In this document: piece after piece, positions 13,125 to 23,857 of the stretch
Position numbering within the stretch: the first letter of the stretch is position 1
How the letters are laid out: each line of letters begins with the position of its first letter
Assembly: GCF_016808335.1 (NCBI RefSeq)
Contig: NC_053153.1
Span: 18,239,033 to 18,303,032, forward strand
Length of the DNA stretch: 64,000 nucleotides
Reading direction: 5' to 3'
Source of the DNA: Panicum virgatum
Lineage: Eukaryota; Streptophyta; Magnoliopsida; Poales; Poaceae
Translations under genes and position numbers: made by a program
The notes under the pieces: generated by a model
Told to the model about the DNA's origin: nothing
Databases searched by the model: none
Seen by the model: only the letters and a program-made list of their open reading frames with translations

Positions 13125-13300
13125 CTTGTGAAAGGGTTTGTAGCTATTGGTTACAAGAGTCTCGGTAGCACCTCAGGTTCTGGATTCGACTCCCCATGTG
13201 AGTGAATATTCTAAATTTATCGGCATTGTACTTTCAATGGTAAAGAAAGTTCTGTGAGTGTTTAAGTTGTAATATGTAATCTTTAAAAAAATGAGATATA
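13125..13300 (+). mobile_element. SINE-like sequence with a Pol III B-box
   Basis: GATTCGACTCC matches a tRNA-type B-box (GRTTCGANTCC). It lies about 35 nt after TTGGTTACAAGAG, which could be a degenerate A-box, and an A-rich stretch (CTTTAAAAAAATGAG) follows. This is typical of tRNA-derived SINEs in grasses. No target duplication was identified and the element is decayed. Confidence 0.35.
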
Positions 13301-13324
13301 CTCTTAGACTAAAGCTTGATATAA

Positions 13325-13539
13325 GGCCAATCTCAGTGCAAGTTTCATTGCACAGTTTTAAAAAACATAGAACTAGGTAATTGTGCCATGTGGGTTTTAT
13401 GGGGATGAAACTCTCCTCTCATCTCGTGAAACTCTCTCCTCTCACCTCGTAATGATCATGCCAAGTCATCAAAAATGTTGATGTGGCGTATAGAATTTAA
13501 TGCATGAAAATCTTTATGAAACTCCTATTGAAACTAGCC
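13325..13539. mobile_element. Small MITE with TAA target duplication
   Basis: A 215-bp element. The left end GGCCAATCTCAGTGCAAG and the reverse complement of the right end, GGCTAGTTTCAATAGGAG, align as imperfect terminal inverted repeats, both continuing into TTTCAT. It is flanked by TAA on both sides (13322-13324, 13540-13542), consistent with a PIF/Harbinger-type MITE of a different family from the other copies. Confidence 0.7.
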
Positions 13540-14046
13540 TAAGGCGCAACTACTGCTTTAAACTGGTGAGTTAATGTGACAATATGCTTGCTGGCCTTCA
13601 AATTAAACATTGTGTTTCGTGCAACTAATTCAATTGTTATTTTCCTTTTCTGATAAAAAAAATGGTTGTCCCATACGTATGGAGGTAAGTTGAGTTTCGT
13701 ACTAGGCGTAGTTAACCTACAGAAGCTCGGTAAGTGAGCCTTATCTCGCTCTAAACTAACCTATCATCCAAGAGTCTTGTGTCCATCTCCTCGTTTGTGG
13801 TTGAACTGAGATGCCGGCATATACAATGAACTTCTTTATCCTGGTTAGCCAATGGCAGCCCGCAATATCCAAACATGCCCTGCTAATTCCCTGCTACGAT
13901 CCTGACCGTACGTACCCGCCCTTTCCATGCATGCTCCACTATTTTAATCTACTATACTACTACTGCGGCTGCCGCTTCTATTCCTGGCTTCACCCATACT
14001 AAGCTAGTTCAGTAATAATTTAAGCATACTCTCACCTTAACATTCT

Positions 14047-14078
<32 letters not shown>

Positions 14079-15228
14079 GTTGTGTTGGGGTAATCAATTT
14101 TTTTAAGGGCAGATAGATTGATGGGAGCGAGTAATTTTTTAAGGCAGATTGATGGGAGCGATCGAGCGAGGAAAATATATCTACTAATTTTGTAAAGGCG
14201 AGAGAGAGAGCTCGAGGAAGAAGAAGGGTGGCAATCGATAGGGCAGAAGGCGCTAGCTAGTTTAAGGACGGCTCCATATCCCTTGTCGCGGCGCCGGTGG
14301 TCGCGAGCGGCATGCGTGCACCTGCCTGCAGAGCGCTCGCGTTGCGATCGCAGCCCTCATGTCCCCCATCGTCCATGGCCATGGGTCGGGGTTCTCGGTG
14401 GCCCCCTAATAAAGCGCCGCCCTTCTCGTGCATGCCTTGCCTAGCGAGTAGCGACTCGGCCGCCCTCTCCTACTAGTTTCCTCTCTCATGGCCTTTTTTC
14501 CCAATCTTTTTCGACTCGCTTTCGCGGCCGGGCCGGCACGGTCGCCGGCGCCGGCGCAAGGCAACGCCCGCTAGAGGACGAGAAGCCGAAAGAGAAAGAG
14601 CTGATGCAGATGCAGATGCAGATGCATGGCTCGCTCGCTCGCTCCATCATCGACATGCATCTTTATTTCTTTCCGTCTGTCTGTCTGCCTGTCATTTTTG
14701 ACTGCTATGCTTTGGTACGCGCTGCTGGTGCGCGCGCACTGCTACTGCTGGATTTTGCATCATGTACAGAGGCTGCGAATTTGCAGCAGAGATCATCATA
14801 ACCTGCTGAGTTATTAATGATTCTTATTATGGGATCCTGCATCGAGTTTCTTCACGCCATCACTCCATCAGAGTTGCTCGGTGGAGTAGTTCATTCATTC
14901 ATGGATCTCTGCAGGAACGTGAAACTTGTTATTACTACCGTGTTCAGTTCCAAAGATGACCAAGCTACTACTAGCAGGGGACGGGACGGATGATCTTGAT
15001 GCCTCAATCTGTCTGGTCTTGATCATCAGTGGCAAAAGCCGTGATGCATGCGAGCGCACATCTTGCGGCGTTGCATGCAAAAATGTCGATCGTACACAAG
15101 GAAATGACACGCATATAGTAAAGTGTGAACCTAGCTAAAAGCCCGTTGCTTTACAAAAAAGTGAAAGCCAAAGGTGACGGACGGACGGATGGATAGTTTT
15201 GTTCGTGGCTCGAGGAGGATGTGCCCTA
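13540..15228. other. Intergenic sequence, simple repeats, no gene recognised
   Basis: Contains (GA)n microsatellite stretches at about 14048-14080 and 14200-14212, and short CTCG and ATGCAG reiterations at about 14604-14645. Open frames are short and show no domain. Confidence 0.5.
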
Positions 15229-15574
15229 GGCCATGTTTGGATGAGGGATGAAAACATTTTGAGGATAATTTTTTGGTACTTTGACCATCAATTAAGGGTA
15301 TTAAATAAAGTCTAATTACAAAATTAACTCCACAACTATGGTACTGTAGCAGTTGCTCTAACTAATGAGGCCTTTGACTGTATGATTAGTGAATAATTGA
15401 GCGTGGTCACTGTAGCATCACTGTAGCCAATCATGATGAAACTTGAGTCATTAGATTCGTCTCGAAAAGTTACACTTATCTCTGAAAAGGTTTTGCAAAT
15501 AGACTTCATTTAGTACTCCATGCGAACATTCGTCTTTTTGTGAAATTGTGATTAGACTTTAACCAAACATGGCC
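15229..15574. mobile_element. Tourist-like MITE with CTA target duplication
   Basis: A 346-bp element with a 12-bp perfect terminal inverted repeat (GGCCATGTTTGG ... CCAAACATGGCC), flanked by CTA on both sides (15226-15228 and 15575-15577). The interior motifs match the copy at 12635-12966 closely, suggesting the same subfamily. Confidence 0.88.
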
Positions 15575-16209
15575 CTAGCTGGTGGGGGAGTGCCTAGGAA
15601 AATTTGCATCCGATAAAAGATTGTTGCGTACCTCCATGGGGATGCTTCTGCCTGCGTGTGGCACCGTGCCCGAGGTATTCATGCAGCTAGCTCTCGGTAA
15701 GGACACTCCGCAACCTGCCCATCAACTCTCTCACTATCTGAACCCTAGCTCTACGGCTCTACCTCATGACGCATTAGCAGAGAGGATATCACATTTCGAC
15801 CTGTAGCTGATGGCGCATTAGGTTTGGAAGAGAGAGATTCAGAGGGGGGGGTTTGTTCTTGTTCCTACGATGTGTCGTCCGGCATCCGTACACGCGCTTC
15901 GTGTTGACAGGTGCCTGGGCTCTTCCTTTGACCACGCATGCAGGGAACGTCTACTCGCTTGTCCTGATGAACTACGTACTACTACTCTTGCATGGTGTGA
16001 ACTTGCAAGTGCTAAGGACAAGGAAACACATGCACGAAATGGAGTGCGTGTACACACACTATTCATGCGTATCATGCATGGACCACCAATTGCTAACTAG
16101 CTAGCTACTTGTTATATTTAAAAAGTTTTATTCCTTAGACCAAACCATGCGAGGACCTTCTAGTCTGTGGACGAGGAGTTGTTACCAAAATATGCTTATT
16201 TAAGAGTTA

Positions 16210-16466
16210 CTTCCTACATTATGAAATGTAAGCCATTTTAATTTGTCCTAAATCAAACTATTAAGTTTGACTAAATTTATAAACAATAATAATAATAATA
16301 TTTTGAATGTCAAATGAAAATAATTAGATCCATTTTGAAATATATTTTCAAATTTTACTTATTTGGTGTGTTAGATGTTAATATTCTTTTTCTATAAATT
16401 TGGTCAGGCTTAGACTACTTTGACTTAGGTCAAAGCGGAATCTCTTACATTTCAGAACAGAGGGAA
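16210..16466. mobile_element. Stowaway-like MITE
   Basis: A 257-bp element. The left end CTTCCTACATTATGAAATGT and the right end, reverse-complemented, TTCCCTCTGTTCTGAAATGT, form a Stowaway-type inverted repeat. TA duplications flank it (16208-16209, 16467-16468). It lies 34 bp left of the target site of the Mutator-like element that starts at 16510. Confidence 0.78.
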
Positions 16467-17007
16467 TAGATTAGTGTTGTGGTAATTTTATCTGTCTAAA
16501 TTAATCTCAGAGTAAAATGTATAAAATGTTTGAATAGCCATTATACTTATTAGCGTGTTTCAATTTGGCCATTGTATTTTGAAAAGTGTAAATTGCCACT
16601 AAAGTCGTTTGACTCTATCAGCCATTACCTCTATAGCCACACGTATTTGGATGACGTGGCATTCAACGTGAAGTTCTTTTTTGCAAATTACTCCCTCTTA
16701 TTTGAGTTAAACCAGTAAAAAGTAGAGGTTAAACCTGTTTAATTTTGACCGCCAAGGAATGCAGAGTGAAGCGATTCATCTTCGTGCTACAGTTCGAACC
16801 AAAATTCTGGAAGCAATAAGCTTCCGAGCTTTAAGAAATAGTAAGGTCGTAGCTGCGCAGTTCAAGCTTGTGTAATGTGTATGCACAAATTGTTGAAGTG
16901 CTCTTGGATCGAGCTCAGCACCCCGTGGAATTGGAGCATTGTGGTGGTGGCGGCAGCGGCGGTGCATGTCACAACTAGTACTTGATTTAGATAGTAAGAT
17001 TATCAAA

Positions 17008-17798
17008 TCTTACTATTACTAATTGGAGGCTCTTTTGGAGTCTTCACGTGAAGCCACCTAGAATCCTAGGTAGACACTCTGATAAAATAGAGAAATCCTA
17101 TAAATTCTCACAAAAATTAGAAACATCCGGCCATCAATCCAACAAGTCTAATTATAACAACCATCGGATCTGTTATCTTTCCTAATAAATTACCCACCTC
17201 TGCCATTATGAAAATAGACTAAAGTAACCCCCTAAACATGTATATAAATTACCCACCTCTGCCATTATAAAAAATCTAAAATAACCCCCTAATCTTTGTG
17301 TAAATTACCCACCTATGCCATTATAAAAATAATACAAATACCCCCCTAAATTTGCATATAAATTATCCAATTATGTCATTATTATTACAAGTTAGATTAC
17401 TCATAAATCTGAATCTAAACTATATAATTATAATAATACATTAAAGTGCACCAATATAAAATTCTAAAATTAATATTTCTATCATTATTAATATATTATT
17501 TATATTATTATTTATATAAAAATACTACCCACGATATATGTCACTATATGTCATGTACTCATGTATGATGGAAGAGATAAGAATACCAGTTCACAAACAA
17601 ATAGTTCAACTAAACATATATTGAATACAAATGGAGGTTGAAATCTATTGTAACTAAATAATGGAAATATATATTTTAGAGTATGTGTTGGAATATTTAA
17701 TAGATGAAAAGGGGCGTGAGATAGATAATTATAATTATTGATCTTATTCTTATATTAATTCTAATTAGCCCGTGCGGGAGCTCGGGTTGATAGACTAG
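17008..17798 (+). mobile_element. Non-autonomous Helitron
   Basis: A 791-bp element starting TCTTACTATTACTAATTGG, which resembles grass Helitron 5' ends. It ends in CTAG, preceded by a short hairpin (AGCCCG ... CGGGTT, about 17767-17788). It sits between A (17007) and T (17799) with no target duplication, as Helitrons do. Positions 17188-17385 hold about four degenerate tandem units of about 55-60 bp, each containing AAATTACCCACCTCTGCCAT. No Rep/helicase coding was found. Confidence 0.8.
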
Positions 17799-17835
17799 TA
17801 ATTCAAATGAGAGGGAGCAATTTGCAAAAAAGAAA

Positions 17836-18465
17836 AGGAAAAGTTCGGTTTACACCCTCCAACTATCGCAAAGGTTCGATTTTCAACCTTCAACTACGAA
17901 ATCGGACAACATAGGCCATCCAACTGTCAAAACCGGACAAATTTGGCCCCTGGGGTGGGTTTGAAGATGGTTTTCCATTTTGTGAGAATAAAAAATATTT
18001 AATTTTACACTAAAAAATTTATAAGTAATTCATTTTAAGTCAAAAAATTATGAAATGGGTATCAAAAGTTTTCTAAAAATATAACCGATCTATTGTCACA
18101 TGACTTGTGAGCTATTCAGATCTAATTTTTTTATGTTCATAATATTTGGCTACTTGCAATTATGTCTAATATTTTTAATAACTAAGATTCAAATGGAGCA
18201 ATAATAGATAGGTTACATTTTTAGAAAAATTTTGGTACTAGTTTTATATTTTTCTGATTTAAAGTGAATTAGTTTTGATTTTTTTAAATCTAATTAGATT
18301 TATTTAATTTTTTAGAAAATGCAAAACCACCTTCAAAACCACCCCAAGGGCCAAATTTGCCCGGTTTTGACAGTTGGATGACCTATGTTGTTCGGTTTTG
18401 TAGTTGAAGGTTGAAAATCAGACTTTTGCGATGATTCGAGAGTGAAAATTTGACTTTTCTCAAAA
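17836..18465. mobile_element. MITE with very long terminal inverted repeats (fold-back type)
   Basis: The left arm (about 17836-18130; AAAGTTCGG, GATTTTCAACCTTCAACTAC, CCAACTGTCAAAACCGG) is the diverged reverse complement of the right arm (about 18200-18465; CCGGTTTTGACAGTTGG, GTAGTTGAAGGTTGAAAATC, CTTTTCTC). Nearly the whole element can fold back. The borders fall in A-rich sequence, so the target duplication is unclear. Confidence 0.75.
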
Positions 18466-18743
18466 AAAAACTCCACATGGCGTATGCTACAGACGGAATG
18501 ACCGTATTGATATTGTCAAATGAATTTTGAATTTAGTGCCCACGATTTGTATTTTTTTAAATACGATGGACAAACCGAAACACACTAACAAGTATAATGG
18601 CTATTCATGCATTTTACTCTTAATCTCACTCTATTTTTTTTTCCAAACTGGGCTTACAGAAATTCCCATTTCGCAAATGGAAACATCCATTCTTAAACAT
18701 TTACAGAGAAGAGGTAAAAGATAAGAGAGATTAGGTTCGAAAG

Positions 18744-19024
18744 TATTGAGTTGCATGCACAGACCAGTTCAACCCAAAAGCTTAAGCTGATAGGGAGAGG
18801 TGGGCAATTCACCTATATTCCAACAGCCTCCCTCACGTGGAGGCTCCCTCAAGCCTCAGACGTGGAATAGGAGCGAGCATCAATTATTTTATTTAATTGC
18901 GCTAACCAGGATTCGAACTCGAGACATTTAGCTTTGATACCATATTGAGTTGCATGCACCGACCAGTTTAACCCAAAAACTTATGCTGATAGGGAGAGGT
19001 AGGCAATTCACCTATATTCCAACA
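18744..19024 (-). mobile_element. Complete SMART-type miniature LTR retrotransposon
   Basis: A 281-bp element with 82-bp direct repeats (18744-18825 and 18943-19024), differing at only a few positions. A perfect 5-bp target duplication GAAAG flanks it (18739-18743, 19025-19029). On the minus strand the LTR starts TGTTGGAATATAGGTG. Directly after the right-hand LTR lies TGGTATCAAAGC (18931-18942), complementary to the 3' end of initiator tRNA-Met with one mismatch: the primer-binding site. A purine-rich GAGGGAGGC tract precedes the other LTR. The interior is 117 bp and non-coding. This fits the small SMART/TRIM LTR class described from grasses. Confidence 0.9.
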
Positions 19025-19708
19025 GAAAGCATATGAATATTACACCAAATAGGAGTAAACCTCAGTCAGGCAACTAGCCTAGCTGTCAAAACAGAGCTCC
19101 TCGTACAGTATGATACAAACAGCCAGGTAAAGCAGAGTAAATCATAGGCAGAATGACTTGGTTTCTGCCGATTCAAGGCTGTTGAGCCGATCATTCTTTT
19201 CCGTCGCTCGCAGCGCAGGGTCTCTATCTAGTTAAGATCGCTGCATCTTCAGTGCCAACAGTCTACTGCGTCATCGTCTTTACGCGGCTCGCTCACAGTC
19301 AGGGGCGAAGCTAGAACTGAATCGAGGGGGTGCTCTATCTATGGTTTTGCTGTTAGCTCTCTAATTTATAAGGTGGAAATTTGATGATTAGTATTGAGTT
19401 TTCGTTTCGACGTGGGTGCCCAGGCACCCCCCGGAGTCTACCTAGCTCCCCCCTGCTCACAGTGATGTATATGTTGGATCTGGGTGAAGCGAAGCCATAG
19501 CAAACAAAACGGTTCTATGTTTTCGAGACTGGTTGAACCCATGGATCGATCACTCTTCAATCTTCATAATCCAACCCTGGACGAGAGATCAGGACTCCTA
19601 AAATGTGCTGTAGCTGTAGCTGATACTTGAAGTTCCTTTGCTCAGTTACTGATAGCTGCGTGCAGCAGTGCTCAATGAAGTAACTACCTGAAGGTTCTTG
19701 CTCTCTTA
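19025..19708. other. Intergenic sequence, no gene recognised
   Basis: No ORF of coding character. The piece at about 19300-19450 (GGGGCGAAGCTAGAACTGA, GCCCAGGCACCCCC) resembles decayed transposon or retroelement border sequence common in plants but cannot be assigned. Confidence 0.35.
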
Positions 19709-20037
19709 GGCCAGATTTAGATGCAAAATTTAAAATTCCAAAATTATCACATCGAATATGTGCGGCACATACATGGAGTATTAAATGTAGACAAAATAAA
19801 AAACTAATTGCATAGACTGCTTGTACATTACGAGACGAATCTAATGAACCTAATTAGACCATAATTAGACACTAAATTGGTACAGTAAACATATGCTAAT
19901 GATGGATTAATTAGTCTTAATAAATTCATCTCGTAGTTTATAGATTAGTTCTATAATTAGTTTTTTGATTAGTCTATATTTAATACTTCAAATTGAAAAA
20001 ATTCCCTTTCAAAAATTTTTAATGGCTAAACAAGACC
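19709..20037. mobile_element. Tourist-like MITE with TTA target duplication
   Basis: A 329-bp element flanked by TTA (19706-19708, 20038-20040). The left end GGCCAGATTTAGATGC and the reverse complement of the right end, GGTCTTGTTTAGCC, are imperfect inverted repeats. The interior has ACGAGACGAATCTAATGA and GCTAATGATGGATTAATTAG, typical of the family. Confidence 0.82.
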
Positions 20038-20464
20038 TTAGTTCCGTTAATGAGTTAGACCCAAGCATGCAGGTTGCGCGTTACCTTTTTGTTTTTAAGA
20101 CAAGCTCACAGACCCTACCTACTACAGCGTCTGAAATTGTGAAGGTTGAGGAGTCAATGATCTGAAATTGCACGATGGCATCGTTCGTTGGGAGGGGAAC
20201 GGACAGCTTCTCTGCTCCTCCTCAGCCTACTTGAGAAAGAATCAGAGCATCGATGGACAAGTGACAACAAGATCCACTCATGAATGGTACGGTACACCAT
20301 TGATCTTACACATGCATCTCTGTGCGTAGTTTACAAGTTTACATCACGTGCAGGCAGACGCAGCCGCTGATCTGATCTGAATCTGACGAGCTTACGAAGC
20401 ATACGCCGGCGCGTGCAACTCTACACGCCTACTGCATTCTTGGACAAGCAGAGCAGAGCAGCAT

Positions 20465-21250
20465 TCATTTGCCGGGGACGAAGTTGGTGGCGTAGGCCCA
20501 GGCGTTGTTGGCGACGGGGTCGGCGACGTGGTCGAAGAGGTTCTCGATGGGGCCCTTGCCGGTGACGATGGCCTGCACGAAGAAGCCGAACATGGAGAAC
20601 ATGGCGAGGCGGCCGTTCTTGAGCTCCTTGACCTTGAGCTCCGCGGCGGTGTCCGGGTCGTCGGCGAGGCCCAGCGGGTCGAAGGCGCCGCCGGGGTACA
20701 CCTTGTCGAGCCCCTCGCCGAGCGGCCCGCCGCCGACGCGGTAGCCCTCGACGAAGCCCATGAGCACCACCTGGCACGCCCAGATGGCCAGGATGCTCTG
20801 CGCGTGCACCAGGTTCGGGTTCCCCAGGTAGTCCAGCCCGCCCTCGGAGAAGATCTGCGCGCCGGCCTTGAACCACACGGCCTCGCCGAACTTGACGCCG
20901 TTCTTGGCCAGGATCTCCGGGAACACGCACCCCAGCGCGCCCAGCATCGCCCACCGCGAGTGGATCACCTCCAGCTCGCGGTTGCGCGCGAACGTCTCCG
21001 GGTCGGCGGACAGCCCCGCCGTGTCCCACCCGTAGTCGCCGGGGAACTCGCCGGTCAGGTACGACGGCGTCTGCTCGGAGAACGGGCCGAGGTACTTGGG
21101 GCGGTCGGGGCCGTACCAGATGCTCTGGGGCGCGCTCTTCACGGTGCGGCGCATGGTGATGCGCCCGCCGGCGTCGGCGCCGCCGGCGGGGCGGGAGACC
21201 AGGGCCTGCCCGAGGAAGCTGTTGGTCTGGTGCAGCGCCGACGCGGCCAT
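20465..21250 (-). CDS. Lhcb2: LHCII chlorophyll a/b-binding protein Lhcb2, chloroplastic
   Basis: An intronless ORF of 261 residues. ATG at 21250 is used because the in-frame triplet two codons upstream is TTG. Residues 1 to about 35 form a Ser/Ala-rich transit peptide ending near [29 protein letters not shown] is the Lhcb2-type N-terminus carrying the phosphorylatable Thr used in state transitions. Three transmembrane helices follow. Helix 1 holds the LHC signature [17 protein letters not shown], with the Glu-Arg chlorophyll/ion-pair residues; helix 2 contains [17 protein letters not shown]; helix 3 holds the second signature, [20 protein letters not shown]. The protein ends [14 protein letters not shown]. 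It binds chlorophylls a and b and carotenoids in trimeric photosystem II antenna of thylakoids. Length and motifs are complete, and third positions are almost all G/C, as usual for highly expressed grass genes. Lhcb1 is less likely because of the N-terminal motif. Confidence 0.96.
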   Translation of the reverse strand: MAASALHQTNSFLGQALVSRPAGGADAGGRITMRRTVKSAPQSIWYGPDRPKYLGPFSEQTPSYLTGEFPGDYGWDTAGLSADPETFARNRELEVIHSRWAMLGALGCVFPEILAKNGVKFGEAVWFKAGAQIFSEGGLDYLGNPNLVHAQSILAIWACQVVLMGFVEGYRVGGGPLGEGLDKVYPGGAFDPLGLADDPDTAAELKVKELKNGRLAMFSMFGFFVQAIVTGKGPIENLFDHVADPVANNAWAYATNFVPGK

Positions 21251-21333
21251 CTTCAATCAATTCTGCGTGTCCGGCGAGCTGAGATTGTTCGGCTGGGTGG
21301 TGGTGGATGGGAATGGCCGGCGCCGGAGGAGAT

Positions 21334-21340
21334 CTTTATA
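21334..21340 (-). promoter_or_regulatory. TATA box of Lhcb2
   Basis: The minus strand reads TATAAAG, 84-90 bp upstream of the Lhcb2 ATG. CAAT-type motifs occur further upstream on the same strand (GGCCAAT at about 21410, CCATTGGG at about 21452), along with GATATC/GATAG motifs (about 21432 and 21508). GATA plus CAAT combinations are typical of light-regulated cab promoters; their activity here is inferred. Confidence 0.6.
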
Positions 21341-21599
21341 CGGCCGCCGACCGGTGGACGCGCGGCGGGACTGGTGGACGCGCGGCGCGCCACGTCCGCG
21401 GCGAGCCCATTGGCCGCCGCCGCGCGCCCTGGATATCGCGCGGCCTGGGCGCCCAATGGCCGGCTGCCAGGTGGAGGCAAAGATCGCCTCGCCCAAATCC
21501 AAGGCTATCTGGACCAAACAAGCAGCTCAGGCATCACGGTCGTTTGCGTACTAGCCGTTGTATTTTGTTACTCCTACAGCCCTACTCGCCGCTTCTTGT

Positions 21600-22829
21600 G
21601 AAAATGTTGTGAGGTTGAAGTTTCGAAAATATCGTGATCCTTTTGGCTCAGACAGTTATGTTTTGTATTTGTATTTGTAAGCTGTCCCTATCTTTTCGGT
21701 TCAGATAATTATCTCTAGGGGACTTTGTAAGCCAAAGGATGAAAATTTGCAAAACATGACCAAGATTTCATAGTAAATTCATGTTAGGTGTTATCTTTGT
21801 CTTCATATTAGGTTTAAGAATGAATGAACGGTTTTGACAGGAAAAATGCATTTAAAATTTTCAAACTCAAACAACATACCTCACACACCCTTCCCCTGCC
21901 AATTGTACGTGAGAAAATGACCGGTCCTCTATACCTCAAAGTAGCATTGTTACCCTCCTTGTTCAAATGTCAATCATCCGATTCCAGTACACACTACTTG
22001 TACATATATAACTTCTAGACAAGCTAATTAGTTTTAAAATAAATTAATTATCTTGTCATAAAATTTAGATATGGTAGTTTTAATGTCTTTCGTATTCTAC
22101 TGGTAAAAATGTGAAATCTATTTAATTTAATGGTGCATTAAGAAAGAAAAAAAATGCTAAATATTACGTTTTGGGATCTGGGCTGGGTCTCCACATGGAC
22201 CAAAATATTCGGGCCTGTTTGGAAGGTCAGTGGGCCGCGCCATTCACCAGTGCAGTTAGTACTGGTACTGTAAGATATGTAGTCCCTCCATCTCAACCAT
22301 TGAAGAGGCCAACAATGGTTAAGATTAGACCTATTCTTTTCTACCAGCTTTCATCCCCAACTTGTACTGTTAGCCACCAGTACTCAGAAAAAAAAACAGC
22401 AAGGAACAGATACATATGGTAGTCTAGGAATATAATAAGGTTCACTTTGCCTAATTCATATACAAAAAACTAGCATCAACCATAGCAGCCTAGGTTCAAG
22501 TACACGGCCTGCAAAAACAAGCAATTAGAGATGATGGTTTTCAAGACAATTTGACCTACATAATTGACCCATACTTACACTAAAGGTTTTCTAACACTGC
22601 CATCCATCTATCTCTTCCAAGAAGTGAGGATTGCTATTTGCTAACATCTTGAACAACATTTGAACTCTGAAAAGAGAGGGATGCAGAGAGATAGGAACAT
22701 AAAGAAGAAAATAGCATTGTCAAATCAAATATTGGAATGCTATTTTTATATAAATAGAGAAGTTTACACAGGCTGCCAGCATGCCGTTAAAACTTCATTA
22801 AAACTATGAATTGATTCATATGCTTGCGA
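21600..22829. other. Intergenic sequence upstream of Lhcb2, no gene recognised
   Basis: AT-rich, with only short open frames and no transposon ends that could be paired confidently. Confidence 0.45.
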
Positions 22830-23283
22830 TTGAGGTATAGGACTTCCACATTCTTCATGTTGCACTTGCTTGCTCTTTTCCTTCTTGTTTGATTTTTTCT
22901 TCTTTTTCTTAGTAAGTTTGTCAATCCAAGTCTTCTTTCGTTTTGATCCACTATTTTGCTTTTCTTTCTTCTTTTAGACCAACGACATGAGCATATTGTT
23001 CAGGCAAGCTGAATGTTTGTTCAACACTAGACTTTTCTGCATCAATGTTAGGAGTTCCTTTAATTTTTTATTCCTCCTGCTTACTCACATTATGAAGTGC
23101 CTCTTCCACAAGCAAGTAGCTGTCCTCAAAATCAGCAGCTTTTGAAGCCAATGAAATGAACATTTTGCAAAGATTTTTATACCGTATTGCAGCATCTAAG
23201 CTAGGATTTTCCACTATATCCCTCCCATGCTTATCTTGGATAATCCCTGATCTTGCATCTCGAGTCCATCGTGGGTAATACAG
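22830..23283 (-). pseudogene. FAR1/FHY3-like (MULE-derived) C-terminal fragment, broken
   Basis: Reading the minus strand from about 23283 gives YYPRWTRDARSG, which matches the Y-x-L-x-R-W-T-x-x-A-R motif that follows the SWIM zinc finger in FAR1-related proteins. An alpha-helical segment follows (RYKNLCKMFISLASKAA, LLVEEALHNVSKQ). An in-frame stop occurs at 23068-23070 and at least two more at about 22974 and 22940, within a Lys-rich tail like that of FAR1-type C-termini. No zinc-finger, MULE or SWIM part was found upstream, so only the 3' end remains. FAR1-family proteins are transposase-derived transcription factors; this copy is non-functional. Confidence 0.65.
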
Positions 23284-23857
23284 TCAACCATTTTGTTGAT
23301 TTACGGTAGTACTTCAGTTACACAAAAATTAATCTAGAGCACAAACCATGTCTGCAATTTCTCGAGCAGCTGCTGGCCGTCATCAATGGAGCCATCTATC
23401 AGCCTCAGCTGCTCCAGCATCGTTTGGGGCTGCAAGAGATTGCACACGGGCACGGGGTGGCTGCGAAACTCCGGCAGCAGATGAAGGAGCATGCAGGATG
23501 GGTCCGTCGAGCGTCGACGTGTCTAGATGGAGGCGACGGATCCACGCGCCGGCCGCTCGCACGGTCGCCGCCCTTCACCCGCGGCAAAGAAGAAAATGGC
23601 GCCAAGTGCTAGCGTTTTCCCTCCAGCCGGCACCTTTTTCCCTCCAATGAGCGCAAAGGCCCTAGCTGCTGTGGCCCTTCGATTCATTCGCGACGTTCAG
23701 GATCGAGCGACTGCTAAAGTTGCGGTCGCTATAGTGAGATCCCAGTCCCCACACGCCCGTCGCCTCGCCTCCGCTCCCGACTGCCCAGGTCGGGGTCGGG
23801 CTAGTCCCTGCCCTTCCTCCCCCTCACGAAGCAGCGGCGGCCGGCGGCGGCGGCAAG
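23284..23857. other. Region upstream of the NSN1 pseudogene
   Basis: GC-rich sequence with overlapping short frames on both strands and no domain. It probably includes the former promoter and leader of the NSN1-like gene (GC-rich leader at about 23750-23857). Confidence 0.4.

Larger units (their letters stand above)
16510..18619. mobile_element. Non-autonomous Mutator-like element (MULE) hosting nested insertions
   Basis: A perfect 9-bp direct repeat TTAATCTCA flanks the element (16501-16509 and 18620-18628). The ends GAGTAAAATGTA and TGCATTTTACTC are inverted repeats, and the similarity continues for about 150 bp in diverged form (for example AATAGCCATTATACTT on the left against AAGTATAATGGCTATT on the right). 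No transposase was seen. The interior contains a Helitron (17008-17798) and a long-inverted-repeat MITE (17836-18465), so its own length before these insertions was well below 1 kb. Confidence 0.85.

Noticed and set aside
20421..21601. Long open frames overlapping Lhcb2 on both strands (up to 357 residues)
   Set aside because: They are shadows of the very GC-rich Lhcb2 gene: repetitive Arg/Gly/Pro/Val composition and no domain.
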